DNA of 64,000 nucleotides from Takakia lepidozioides (lineage: Eukaryota > Streptophyta > Takakiopsida > Takakiales > Takakiaceae), in assembly GCA_030704615.1 (NCBI GenBank), contig CM060731.1, positions 59,872,756 to 59,936,755 on the forward strand. The letters run 5' to 3'. The notes below the pieces were generated by a model that did no database searches, was not told the DNA's origin, and was given only the letters and a program-made list of their open reading frames with translations. Below, in pieces: positions 34,901-45,078 of this stretch (within the stretch, counting starts at the first letter, position 1; the number at the start of each line of letters is the position of its first letter). The position numbers were made by a program, and so were the translations under genes.

Positions 34901-36213
34901 CTTGTCCCTTTGTCAAAGTTATTGTGTGTTCCTTGTTTCAGACTTCTTCATGTGCGCTGTGGTGACATTCCCGCCACCTCACCTGCCTGTTGTGAACAGG
35001 CATGTCCACATTTTTGTACCCGTGCGGCACATTCACAAACATTGCAGCTGTTGTGACCGACGGAAACACTTGTGAGTCTCCCTGTCTTCTCTCTTTTCCA
35101 TCCTCCGGCTCCGGCTCCGGCTCCGGCTCCTGTCCTCTCCTCCCCTTCTTTACTCCTCAAAAGAAGTCATTTGCAAGAGGGACTACGAAGATCTGCCCAT
35201 TATTACACTAGATGTTTGTTTGGGTATGGAACCTACTCAAGCAGCAGGTCACGAGGCTATCTATGACCCAAACTTGAAGTCGTCGTGCCTTCAAGTCTTT
35301 ACAGTTGATTCCTTGTCTTTACTGAGTCAGTTGTAACTAGATTGTACCACAGGCTACGTACTCTTTCCCATTGCTCTTACTCACCTGCAGCAATAACTTG
35401 GCCGTCCTGATGAGAAGGCTCATCAGAACTCATTTCAGTGTCCATAGAGGATTTTATCTTGTGGGTCCGTTCTGATGTTGTTTTGTGTTATACTAAGGAA
35501 GGCAGCACATCTTTGTGGATTTGTGTTACTAAAGCTGGGGCGGTGGGGGCAATGGAATGTGGCTGCAGCCCATGAGGTGGCATGCCACGAGCTGGCGTTC
35601 CATTCCCTCTATCTAGGATGCTATTGCTACACCTGTTGTTTTCGACGGAAATTGCGGAAGCGGTTTAATATTCCTGTGAGTACTTCACTCCCATCCTATT
35701 ACTGATAAGTGATCTCACTTTATACAGGCACTAGTGAGCTCATACAGCTACCATCCTGTCATGATTGAACCCCTGACGTGGAACTCATTCCTCCCTTCAA
35801 AAGTACTCTGCCTGCCAGTAATAGTGGAAGGACCCACGATTCAAAGATGAGCGTGCTAGAGGAAAACCATGTATAGGAGGCTGTTTGAGAAGGTTTTAGC
35901 AATTGGTTAGCCAGTAGCACTAACTTCAAGTAGCATATGGTTCATAAGCTTTATATCTCACAACATTATGTGTAAACACTGGAGAAAGCTCAAATACGCT
36001 TGATAAATATTTCATAGAGTAGCCCACGTGAGGTTGAAGTAATGTGGCTGCTTACTCATGGGTGGACGGTGGCAGGGTGGATCATGCGATGATTATTGGG
36101 CGCACGCCTTGTGCTGCTGTTGTTCATTGGTTCAAGAGTGGCGTGAAATCCAAGCACGGGAGGAGGAAGGTATGTCTTCTTTGGAAAACTTTGTCTACCT
36201 TGTGTTTTTCTGA
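31917..36213 (+). CDS. MCA: MCA-type mechanosensitive Ca2+-permeable channel, full-length (copy 2)
   Basis: Seven exons join in phase: 31917-32336, 32984-33196, 33708-33889, 34680-34867, 35000-35071, 35569-35675 and 36076-36169. They give 425 codons, near the 421 aa of Arabidopsis MCA1. Exons 1 and 2 match copy 1 in length (420 and 213 nt). The product has MCAfunc (QLTGLNAVKLIALII, HKRNCRQFAQHLKLISNLLE, SCRDKSYLYLVAMGW), a central charged region, and the PLAC8-like part: LQDCCGDPCLC, FLYPCGTFTNIAAVVTDGNT, LGCYCYTCCFRRKLRKRFNI, ALCCCCSLVQEWREIQ. MCA proteins sit in the plasma membrane and admit Ca2+ on stretch or cold. The end is unresolved: either exon 7 runs to TGA at 36213, or it splices at the GTATGT at 36170 to a short last exon. 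Residue 26 is Asn in place of the conserved Asp (Asp21 in Arabidopsis). Confidence 0.85.
35102..35130. repeat. (CTCCGG)n repeat in an MCA copy 2 intron
   Basis: Nearly five perfect hexamers, 30 bp after the exon 5 splice donor. Open in both directions, hence the Gly-Ser/Pro-Ala-rich shadow frames here. Confidence 0.8.
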
Positions 36214-37334
36214 CTATACTGCATCACTTGAGGTAGTCGCACTACTGGGAGAGACTATACTGCTTATCAAGTTTGGTTACCCCTTTCTCAAACATTCTGA
36301 AGGTTGCAGTGCACATTGAGGATGTATCTAGTATCTCAGTTGGCTTTATGTAGCGCTCATTCCTACACATTTGGATATGCTGAAGCGGGCATCCAGCATA
36401 GGTGTAACACTCGGTTTGGACAGAAAAGAAGGGTGGAGGAGGATGAACATACTGAGAAAAACGGTCTTTTGGTATCAGAGCTTGAGTTAGAGGCCTCCTA
36501 GGACTGAGGGTAAGGACTGAATTATCCACTGGGACGAGATGCCACCAAGGAGGGGGAAAACTAGATTTCTCAGACCCCAGGTTTGAGGAAATGGCCAAGG
36601 AATCATCCATAGAGTCAAGGGTGCAAGCCTTGATGCAATTGGTGGAAATCCAAAGTCAGCAAACCCAGCAAGTACATGACAGCTTTACCTCAGTGGTGAA
36701 GGGAGCCAGCCTTCGATGTCCCTTCAAGGTTCCCGATAGATAGTGGGAATAGAAGGGAGGGAGACTGAGCGCGTGAAAGGGAGACAGAAACAAAGGTCGA
36801 TAATGTCACAAGGAGCCATCATTGACGAGTGCCTACGGATGTTGGCTACCTTCAGGGTTTGGCAACCTTGTCGAAGCCGGGTTTCTGCTCACCAGAGTAT
36901 GGAAACTCACCCCACAATTGCCAATGCACTTGTGCACAACCGAGAACAATCCAGTTTGATGTGTGATGTACGGACATTATGCTAGAAGGAATGATGTCCA
37001 TTCCAGCAGTGCTGACCTGTGATATGTGTGGGAGCCACATAGGCTTTATCTCCTGGCCTTCACAAAAACCGGTGGTCTTTGATTTGTTTGTCGCACTATG
37101 TTGAACACAAGGAAGACAAGAAAGTAATATTATGACGTCCAGAGGAAGCCCAACAAATTGTCTTCTTCAAATATACACACAACTCAAACCTTTCTCCAGG
37201 AAGAGGAGATTTAGAATAAAGAAGGAAAGTCTTAGTACACCTGCTGGAAGCCCAGAGGGCCCAATGGACAGAAGTAGAACAAGCAGAACCACAGAAGATA
37301 AGTGGTTTAGTATGTCCACGGGATGCCTGAAGAT
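36214..37334. other. Downstream of MCA copy 2; last exon not resolved
   Basis: A possible short terminal exon after an AG near 36308 would read VHIEDVSSISVGFM and stop, in the phase needed by exon 7. It lacks the Pro-rich ending seen in Arabidopsis MCA1, so I leave it as a candidate. The frame at 36242-36610 (minus) has no motif. Confidence 0.25.
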
Positions 37335-37347
37335 CCCAAGGGACAGA

Positions 37348-37735
37348 TTGTACTCATAAGACGATGTTTGCCGTAGCCTTGTGGCCATTGAGCCCCCGCC
37401 CAGTTTGAGCGGAAACAAAAGGGACAGAACCTACCTCTGTCAGGGGCTGACGTTGGTAGTAAGACTTACCTTCATATATAGAATTAATCCGGGTTTTCCA
37501 GATATCCTCTAGAAATCCCTTCACACAAGCATCAACCCGCTGTGTGTGATTTGCCCAAAAACTAGGCCTCAGGAGGGCCTGGGCTTTTGGCTCAGCCTCG
37601 AGACTTTCAAAGTTGGTAAACAGAGGTACAGGCACAATTCCCTTGATAGATTTGAAGAGAGCGTCTCTTTGGTGAGAGAACCCCGGACAGTGTATCAGAA
37701 AATGAATACTGTCTTCAGGTTGCCCACACAACGGG
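37348..37735 (-). mobile_element. 5'-truncated copy of the RTE-like LINE, with target-site duplication
   Basis: 388 bp of the 3' end of the 11323-15559 LINE, in the same orientation and visibly about 95% alike. It starts inside the zinc motif (CGQPEDSIHFLIHC) and ends TGA then GTACAA. The 13-nt CCCAAGGGACAGA occurs at 37335-37347 and 37736-37748 as target-site duplication. The short length and high similarity mark a recent, abortive insertion by target-primed reverse transcription. Confidence 0.9.
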
Positions 37736-37748
37736 CCCAAGGGACAGA

Positions 37749-38481
37749 GAACAAAAAAGAACCGCAGCCCTTTTTGGGCTGAAGAGACCAGAAGGTGTGA
37801 CAAGAAGAGACCAATCTGAGTTTGTGTTCATCTAAGAAGATGCTGTGTTTTGGCGCAGAGCTCAAAAGATACAGCAAAATGGACCCACCGTCAGAACAAG
37901 CCATGGAGGGTCATTGAAGAGGCCCCCCACCTTGGTAAAGTCTTTCTTTACTCGAGGTTGAATGTGTACTTCAGCGACATTGTATTATATTTTAGTTTTA
38001 TGTCATCTTCTTGCAAGAGACGATAGTGAGACCAATCGATGGCTAGTTAAAGTATATCTGCTTGCCATAGCATAAAGAGCAGAGATCAACATGTTAGTAC
38101 TTACATTGGGAGGCAGATTTGCGAGGAAATCAACCTCCATTTTTACGCAATGACAGAATGTCTGTAGATTCACGGTTGATTTGATGGCTCACTATGCTCC
38201 CAATCTCTAAAGGGGACCTGTGGATTGCTATGGTACAAGTCTAGCATGCACCAAACACAAATAGAGGTATGTATATTCCCATGAATGAGGGAGTTAGAAA
38301 TGACAGAATCAACAGGGAGGGAGGGAGGGTTTTGCGGGGTGGATTGGCCTGTCCCAGTTGTACTTTGTCAGTTCAGTTTGTGGGATCTATTATGAACTGC
38401 AATCACCATATTCAATCGCCATTTCTAAACATTGTGAGAAATGGATGAGCTTATTTCAGCTACATACTTCCAGCGTGAAAA
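37749..38481. other. Intergenic, nothing recognised
   Basis: Includes a GGGA run at about 38312-38328. No gene called. Confidence 0.35.
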
Positions 38482-38681
38482 ATGAATTCTACCAGTGCAA
38501 CCCCCCAACCAGCATTCTCCATTGGATGCTCTCTGAGCTCTCTGAGCGAGAATGCTACCCATCATGGTGATGATGGCTTCAATGTGCTTTGTGTCCCAGC
38601 TGTGAGGGAAGGACATATTCTTGACATATGCTTGATTGAAGGGGATAAGCCATGTGCGTCATCTCTCACAGTTGTAGACAG
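38482..38681 (+). CDS. Possible 5' exon of an unidentified gene
   Basis: An ATG-initiated frame of 200 nt (MNSTSATPQPAFSIGCSLSS, then ATHHGDDGFNVLCVPAVREG, then HILDICLIEGDKPCASSLTV) runs into a good donor, GACAG/GTGAGT. The composition is protein-like, but no domain is recognised. The next exon in phase was not found; the possible exon at 41447 does not fit directly, because joining them gives AGG TAA. Further exons would have to lie between. Confidence 0.25.
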
Positions 38682-39029
38682 GTGAGTGACAGAAGTCTGT
38701 AACCCTTTGTTCATGCCAGTAGCAATTTCTGTGCAATGCTTCTTGATCACAGCCAAGCAGGGTTGAAATTGTGGAGATACCCATTGTTAGGGTGCCAGGT
38801 TTTAAGAATCAGGTCGTCTGTTACACTATTGACTGAACAAGTCTATTTTTCGGGGACAAATATCAAGCACTAAGTCTGAGGCAAACGGAACCAGTGCACC
38901 TTTCAATCCACTGCTATGGTTGAGCTTCAGATTACACTACACTAAATTTGAAAATGTTCCAGCACAACGATGATATGACAGACATCACCAATTGCTGTCA
39001 CTTCGGATGGCAATCGCAGTAAACATTCG

Positions 39030-39205
39030 CATGTTGGGGCTAGGGTGTTTAGTTTACACACAATACAATTATGATATTTTGCAATTATGATATTTTACTC
39101 AATTCAAACATGAATCCACTGCATGTTGGGGCTAGGGTGTTTGTACACAATACAATTTTGAGATTTTGCAATGGCTCAATTCAACTATGAGTCTGAAAGT
39201 ACACT
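39030..39205. repeat. 92-bp tandem duplication
   Basis: The phrase CATGTTGGGGCTAGGGTGTT begins at 39030 and again at 39122. Each is followed by TACACACAATACAAT or TACACAATACAAT and TTTTGCAAT and CTCAATTCAA words. Two units, in non-coding DNA. Confidence 0.65.
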
Positions 39206-39872
39206 TCAAAATTTTACTCCACTATTTTACATAGCTAAAAACATGTGGCTATGTACAATCTCTGTTCTGACAATGAAGCAGGATGAAAAATGGCAAAGGT
39301 TGCCACCTTATCTCAAGTTAGCAAAGTGCCCTTTGGGAGCTTGACCTGATGTACACAATTGATGACTAGTGCAAGTACAAAAAGCGTGGATGCACATAAT
39401 TGACGGCCTTTGGATATAAGGAGCCAACGAAAGACATCCAACATCCATATTCAAAGGTGGAGTAGAGAGTAATAAGACACAGATACCACATTGACAAAGC
39501 ACAGTTCGTGCAATCACTTATTGCGTTGCAAAGCTTAATGTTACAACAGGAAAGCATAAGACTCCCGAGTGCTTTTCTTAATCTTGGTCAAGCCTTGAAA
39601 ATGAGGATATAGGCCCCCATTCACTGAGAAGGAATCTAGTATTGAAGTGTATGTGAGTGCAAGGACAAGGGTGTGGATATTGGAACGCTCTAGAGGCTTT
39701 GAAGTTGTTTCGCTTATAATGCTGAGCACACTGAATGACCATCTAGATAAAACTGTAGTGTGGTGGAATGAGTCTAAATTTGCCAAATTTTTCAATGCAA
39801 TACGGTCAAGGAAGAGAAAGACAAATGTCTTCTGCATTATTACCGATCCTATCAGTACACAACAACTCTTAC

Positions 39873-39914
39873 TGAGGGCTACTTCCCCTCTTTAAAATTT
39901 AAGAAAAAAAGAAA
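39873..39914 (+). mobile_element. Retroposon 3' terminus remnant
   Basis: TGAGGGCTACTTCCCCTC forms a short hairpin, then TTAAAATTTAAG and an A-rich tail. Same plan as 24532-24597 and 40043-40094, but more eroded. Confidence 0.35.
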
Positions 39915-40042
39915 CAACTTGGCTATAAACTGTCTAAGAAAGGAAAGTTTCGAATGGACACTAGCATCTACATCCCTTCGATTGAGCCCTCACCCATTCT
40001 CATAAAACATTTTTTCCTTGCTTGTCTACCTTTGCCAATTCA

Positions 40043-40094
40043 ATAAAATTTCCAGGGCCTCTGTCCCCTGTTAACTTAAGAAAAAAGAAAAAGA
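40043..40094 (+). mobile_element. LINE/SINE 3' terminus with hairpin and A-rich tail
   Basis: AATAAAATTTCCAGGGCCTC, then TGTCCCCTGTTAACTTAAG and an A/G tail. It shares most bases with the terminus at 24532-24597. No attached coding part. Confidence 0.45.
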
Positions 40095-40224
40095 TACAAC
40101 ATTCAAAAAATTATGACCTACACCTCCCTCTCGCAGTAAGTACTGCTGATCCCATTTCCTAAATGACAGAAAGCAAGGTATGTGTAAGCAAGCAGAATAC
40201 ACAAGCAGGCTGATTCACATGGAA

Positions 40225-40548
40225 TCACAGGTGGTCTTGTGCCTGAAATCCTTGCCATTTCTGATGAATCTCAAACCACACTGACATCCCTGCTCTCTCA
40301 GCTATCCCTGCCTCAGCACCAACAATGCATGCATCCTTCCATCGCCAATAGCAGCTGACGATGATTACATGTAAAAAATACTTGAAGGAAAGCTTCTCCT
40401 CTTCAAGCTGGTCACTATTGTTGCCTGCTGCACCCCCTTTAGCTACATTGTCAAACACTCCCTTGCAAACACATTGCAAACCCAAAAAGTACCTGAAAAT
40501 GTAGGGCTTCAGCCTTTCCTGCACCATTTGCTCATGTCTGCAATACAT
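40225..40548 (-). pseudogene. PPR leader and repeat fragment
   Basis: On the minus strand the right part has GVFDNVAKGG and a CVCKG-like word, as in PPR repeats. The left part (40228-40375) is the shared PPR leader (GATGAATCTC, TCAGCTATCCCTGCC, AGCAGCTGACGATGA on plus). A fragment only, with the order rearranged relative to unit B. Confidence 0.4.
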
Positions 40549-40994
40549 TCTTACACACCCATGCCACTAACCAAGAAAAAATAGAGTACTCTAGATCCTT
40601 CAGTCTCTTCTGAATCGAATTCCACCTGCACGACTCTCGCTGCAAGAAAGAGGCAAGTGCTGAAGAGGGTAACACAACAGTTGTGGGAATCTGTAAGTAG
40701 TTGAACTGACTTTGCAGTCTCAAAGCGTTGTACTGGAGCTACGACGGCACGCCGACCAGGGTTGCCACATCCAACCTTCCCTGTCAAATTCTGCAGCCGC
40801 ACGCACGGAGACCCTTGCATGATTTGGTACATGGCATTTTCAAGGTCTGGAACTGATTGCAAGGGTAGGCTTTGCGCAAACGGAGACAGACAAATGCGGG
40901 CTAGCAGGACCAAGACAAAGAGCCTTGAAGTCTGCTGGATTCTCACCAACACAAGGAAATACCAATCCGTAAGCTCCGACCAGCAATACTCCGC
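40549..40994. other. No gene recognised
   Basis: A 133-codon minus frame (40551-40952) includes a hydrophobic start and a Cys-rich middle but no family match. Between two PPR fragments. Confidence 0.25.
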
Positions 40995-41014
40995 GTGGGT
41001 ATTGTAAGACCCAC

Positions 41015-41085
41015 ACTACCCTCAGCATACATGTCCACGAGGGTATTGTTCAGACTGACATCTGGTACAATTCCAGCTTTGAGCA
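41015..41085 (-). pseudogene. Short PPR repeat fragment
   Basis: Encodes [20 protein letters not shown] on the minus strand, one L-S junction of the PPR family, isolated from other repeats. Confidence 0.6.
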
Positions 41086-41446
41086 TACAATACCTGTACC
41101 GATTCTTCATTGCCGACCTTTGCCCACGGTGGGACAATAGGGTTGATAAGGTGAGTCTATCTCTAGCTGTCAGTGCTTGTGAATAAATACGAGAATGAGA
41201 TCTTCTTGTCTACACCGACATGGTGATGTGTTATATATTGGACCATGGTTTGCATGGCACTGAGATTATTAGCAAGTTTGATTCGGTGTCATACCTGCTG
41301 TAAGGGTTTTAGATCATCAGGTTGTTGTTGGATGTTCCAAGTTGTCCTATATTTTGAGAGGTGATTGGGAGCTTTTGGTGGTTGCAGTCTTATTTGTACA
41401 AGGCTGTTAGTGGTGCTTTGCACTCAGACACTGGTGGGTTTCACAG

Positions 41447-41714
41447 GTAAATCCACAAGATTCAGACTTCAACCACGAGCGCACACAGGAAGCCCTTCAG
41501 ATAGCAAGTCATCCGGCCTTCCCATGGCCGACAGCAGAGCTACCTGCCATGACCCAAGATCAAGCACCATCTGTTGGTGGGTGGAAATCACAAAATGGTT
41601 CTGGTGTGAACATTGGAGCTCCATTAAAGTTAATAGACCGGAGTCTGGATTCTGGTGGGATGGCAGCTTGGGGTCGATGCATTGAGTCTGGTCAAACAAG
41701 GACTATGGAGGAAT
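41447..41714 (+). CDS. Possible internal exon of an unidentified gene
   Basis: Flanked by an acceptor (TTTCACAG) and a good donor (GTGAGT). The open frame in one phase reads QDSDFNHERTQEALQIASHP, AFPWPTAELPAMTQDQAPSV and LIDRSLDSGGMAAWGRCIES, which looks like real protein. The competing frame is very Trp-rich and ends in a stop. Phase is 0 in and 1 out. I do not recognise the family. It could belong with the exons at 38482 and 44475, with the PPR gene between. Confidence 0.3.
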
Positions 41715-41835
41715 GTGAGTATGACCTACAATCAGCCGCAAGTTATATAGGATATTGTTTTGTGGACGATTCAAACTTTTGAACATCGAGTAGATTGGAT
41801 TGCCAGAGTTTAATATCGAAGTAGATGACTGTAAT

Positions 41836-43839
41836 ATGTCTGGCACAGGTGGCCATTTGAGGACTCTGTGTAAGGAGGGAAGACTGAAAGAGGCGCTGCA
41901 CATTCTGGATCAACAAGGTGTACGGGGAGACTCCAATACTTTTGTCTTCCTTTTGCAGGGGTGCATCAAAACTAAAGCTTTGGCAGAGGGGAAGCAGGTG
42001 CATTCCCACATCATGCGAAGTGAATTCAAGCAAAACCTCTTTGTAGTCAATGCAGTTGTCAACATGTATGCCAAGTGTGGAAGCATGGTGGATGCCCGCC
42101 GAGTCTTCGAGGAAATGCCTGCACGAGATATATTCACTTGGACCATGATGATAGCAGGATATGCCAAGCATGGGCATGCTGAGGAGGCTTTCAAACTCTA
42201 CGAGCAAATGCAACGGGAGGGAGGGACACCTGACAAGGTCACGTTCATTTGCATCCTCAATGCTTGTGCCAGTTTAGGAGCCGTAGAGAAAGGCAAGCAA
42301 GTCCATGCTGACATCATCAAGGCTGGAATTCCGTCATACATTAATTTGGACAATACCCTTGTTGACATGTATGCCAAATGTGGGAGCGTAAAGGATGCAC
42401 TTCAAGTGTTTGACAAAATGGCCAAGCGGGATGTGGTCTCATGGAATGCAATGATTGCAGGTTATGCTCAGCATGGGCAGGGTGAAGAGGCTCTCAAAAT
42501 GTATGAGCAAATGCAACAGGAAGGGGTGACAGCTGACTTGGTTACTTTCATTTGTGTTCTCAATGCATGTGCTGGTCTCAGGGCCTTAGTAAAGGGCAAG
42601 CAGGTCCATGCTGACATCATGAAAGCTGGAATTAGTTCACATATTAATCTGGAGACGACCCTTGTTGACATGTATGCCAAATGCGGGAGCCTAGAGGATG
42701 CATATCATGTGTTTGACAAAATAGCGAAACGAGATGTCGTCTTGTGGAATGTGATGATCACGGGATATGCTCAGCGTGGACAATTTGAAGAGTCTTTTAA
42801 AATCTATGAGCAAATGCAACGGGAAGGGGTGATGCCCGACCAGGTAACACTGTTTGGCATTCTCAATGTGTGTGCCAGCCTTGGAGTGCTTGAAAAGGGC
42901 AAGCAGGTACATGCTGACATCATCAGAGCTGGAAGTGCGTCCTTTGTTAATTTAGAGACTACCCTTGTTGACATGTATGCGAAATGCGGGAGCATAAATG
43001 ATGCACGCGAAGTGTTTGACAAAATGGCCGAACGAGATGCAGTGTCCTGGAATGCAATGATCGGTGGATATGCTCAGCATGGCCATGGTGAAGAGGCTCT
43101 GAAATTTTATGAGTCGATGCAATGGGAAGGAGTGATGCCCGATAAGGTCACATTCATTTGTGTTCTCAATGCCTGTGCCAGTCTAGGTGCCCTAGAGAAG
43201 GGCAAGCAGGTCCATGCCGACATTATCAAAGCTGCAATTGCACCAGACACTATTCTGGAGACAGCCCTTGTTGATATGTATGCCAAATGCGGAATGCTGA
43301 AAGACGCCCATCAAGTGTTTGACAAAATGGGTACCCGAAATGTGGTCTCATGGAATGCGATGATTGCTGGATATGCTCAGCATGGGTATGGTAGGAAGGC
43401 CCTCCAACTATTTGAACAAATGCAACAGGAAGGTCTGAAGCCAGATGGTGTCACCTTCACTTCTGTTATCTCTTCATGCAGTCATGTGGGCCTAGTAGAT
43501 GAAGGCTGTCAATACTTCGATTTCATGAGCCAATATCATGGCCTTATACCTGTAGTGGAGCATTTTGGCTGCATGGTGGACCTTTTTAGCCGTGCAGGGC
43601 AAGTGGACAAGGCAGTTGAATTTATTAATAACATGCCAATTGAACCAACTGCCTCGGTATGGAGGCCGTTGCTTGCAGCCTGTAGAATTTGTTGTGATTT
43701 GGAGGTGGCAGAACGTGCTGCAACATCCATTCTTAAGAGTGATCCACAGGACCCTGCAGCTTATGTGCTGCTATCAGACATCTATGCTGCAGCTGGTAGG
43801 TGGGAGGATCAAGCAATGGTGAGAAAAATGAGCAAGTAG
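41836..43839 (+). CDS. PLS-class PPR protein, 667 aa, lacking an intact DYW domain
   Basis: A single open frame from the first ATG in good context (MSGTGGHLRTLCKEGRLKEA). It contains an N-terminal PPR block, then P-L-S triplets of exactly 101 residues (303 nt), shown by repeated VTFICVLNACASLG, KGKQVHADIIKAG, NTLVDMYAKCGS and VVSWNAMIAGYAQHG at 303-nt spacing from 42238 to 43450. It ends in an E domain (HFGCMVDLFSRAGQVDKAVE, VAERAATSILKSDPQDPAAY). A TAG after RKMSK stops it at 43837-43839, before E+ and DYW. Such proteins bind organellar RNA; PLS-E proteins can edit RNA by recruiting a separate DYW partner. The uninterrupted array suggests recent selection or recent origin. No targeting peptide is evident at this start, so an upstream start or exon is possible. 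Confidence 0.7.
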   Translation: MSGTGGHLRTLCKEGRLKEALHILDQQGVRGDSNTFVFLLQGCIKTKALAEGKQVHSHIMRSEFKQNLFVVNAVVNMYAKCGSMVDARRVFEEMPARDIFTWTMMIAGYAKHGHAEEAFKLYEQMQREGGTPDKVTFICILNACASLGAVEKGKQVHADIIKAGIPSYINLDNTLVDMYAKCGSVKDALQVFDKMAKRDVVSWNAMIAGYAQHGQGEEALKMYEQMQQEGVTADLVTFICVLNACAGLRALVKGKQVHADIMKAGISSHINLETTLVDMYAKCGSLEDAYHVFDKIAKRDVVLWNVMITGYAQRGQFEESFKIYEQMQREGVMPDQVTLFGILNVCASLGVLEKGKQVHADIIRAGSASFVNLETTLVDMYAKCGSINDAREVFDKMAERDAVSWNAMIGGYAQHGHGEEALKFYESMQWEGVMPDKVTFICVLNACASLGALEKGKQVHADIIKAAIAPDTILETALVDMYAKCGMLKDAHQVFDKMGTRNVVSWNAMIAGYAQHGYGRKALQLFEQMQQEGLKPDGVTFTSVISSCSHVGLVDEGCQYFDFMSQYHGLIPVVEHFGCMVDLFSRAGQVDKAVEFINNMPIEPTASVWRPLLAACRICCDLEVAERAATSILKSDPQDPAAYVLLSDIYAAAGRWEDQAMVRKMSK

Positions 43840-44115
43840 AGAAGTGTCAGAAAGGAAGCAGGATGCAGCTGTTTTTGAGGTCAACAATCAAGTGCATACA
43901 TTCGTCGTTCAAGCCAAATTGCATCCACAAATTGAGGAAATCCATGCTGAGCTGAACAGTTGCCCTGGAAGATGCAGGAGGCAGGCTACATTACGCCCTT
44001 CATTTTGCATGATGTGGAGGAGCAAAGGAATTTTCCTTTTGCCCCCATAGTGAGGAGCTACCATTGCTTTTGGGCTCATCAGCACACCCTTTCTTTCCCT
44101 CATAAGTGCAATTGC
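43840..44115 (+). pseudogene. Broken E+ and DYW tail of the PPR gene
   Basis: After the TAG the same frame reads RSVRKEAGCSCF and then breaks where a T run is one base too long (43874-43878). The +1 frame continues FEVNNQVHTFVVQAKLHPQI and EEIHAEL. Another shift then leads to MQEAGYITPFILHDVEEQRN, and LLLGSS-like remains of the HSEKLA region near 44060. The CxDCH and terminal DYW motifs are not found. At least one stop and two frameshifts separate it from the main ORF. Confidence 0.7.
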
Positions 44116-44474
44116 TTTATTGCCAGAGGTTGCTAGCTCAAGAGAGATGTCATTGCCAAAGGTGGAGCTGAGCAGATTCATAATTGGAAGTTTGAATGTG
44201 GAAAGCAGGTGGAAAAGGATAGACCAGTGACCTGTGTGTTGCTTTCAGCACATGACCACCTCCAATCTTCTCCACAGTAACTTAATCTGTGACCTAATGG
44301 ACCCTGTAGTTCTACATGGCAGTGAGATTTAGACACTCAGAAACATTTTTGGACAAATGCTGCCCACCTTAGATCAACAGATCTGCCCTCAGATCAGCGT
44401 CATACAGGAGGAAGATCAAAACCGTACATGCCAAAGATGTCGAGAGAAATTAGTGTAGGGACAACATCTTTTGA

Positions 44475-44687
44475 GTGCCTCCACTGTTCCTGGCCATTGC
44501 CAAAGCATGGCTTCAGGCAATAGCCAAACCTGTAAGCCCTCCGAAATTGAACAATCTCAGTCAATTACCACTCTTGAATGCACCTGTCCCAACTCGACTG
44601 GAACAGGAGCCTGCAGAATTCGTGCCTCACACCAAGGTCTTGCCATTTGCATTGTCGTTCGGCCTGGTTCCTGTTGCCTCTGTGTAG
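44475..44687 (+). CDS. Possible terminal exon of an unidentified gene
   Basis: The frame reads PLFLAIAKAWLQAIAKPVSP, PKLNNLSQLPLLNAPVPTRL and EQEPAEFVPHTKVLPFALSF, then ends LVPVASV and TAG at 44685-44687. Its look is that of a conserved C-terminus, though I do not recognise it. No ATG opens it, so it would need an upstream exon. If it belongs with 41447-41714, the PPR gene lies in the intron between them. Confidence 0.25.
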   Translation: MPPLFLAIAKAWLQAIAKPVSPPKLNNLSQLPLLNAPVPTRLEQEPAEFVPHTKVLPFALSFGLVPVASV

Positions 44688-45078
44688 CCAAAATGGAATG
44701 TATCTGGAAACATAATATAACGATTATTCTCTTTTCAGTCTCTTAAGCACACAAGTCCTTTAACAAGCTTCTTCTGTTGTTACAGTTCTGATACTCTCAA
44801 CTGATTGGACACATCACAATTTGAACTCTTGGCATTTCAGATCATTTGTATCATATTGAAAAGATGCTTCCATTCCTGTGAGTTCAGTGCAAAAATCACA
44901 CTCTTCATGTACAATTAAATGTCGTGTGAGCAGGTTACATGCATCAAATTGGATGATCTTGTAGGTTTCTATTTGACATACAAGGATGTGATGTGCAATG
45001 GTTCTTGTGCGTGTAGAAAAAGTCACATGAACACTGAACTTCCGTGTCATTTTCTCTACAATAAGAAAGTCTCACAAT

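Noticed and set aside
35002-35266. Gly/Ser- and Pro/Ala-rich frames in MCA copy 2
   Set aside because: Produced by the CTCCGG repeat inside an intron; the real exon here is only 35000-35071.
36308-36350. Short terminal exon for MCA copy 2
   Set aside because: Phase fits, but sequence does not resemble known MCA endings; left only as a candidate.
41447-41685. Trp-rich frame as continuation of MCA copy 2
   Set aside because: Phase would fit exon 7, but the composition is unlike MCA C-termini and the alternative frame with a donor is more protein-like.
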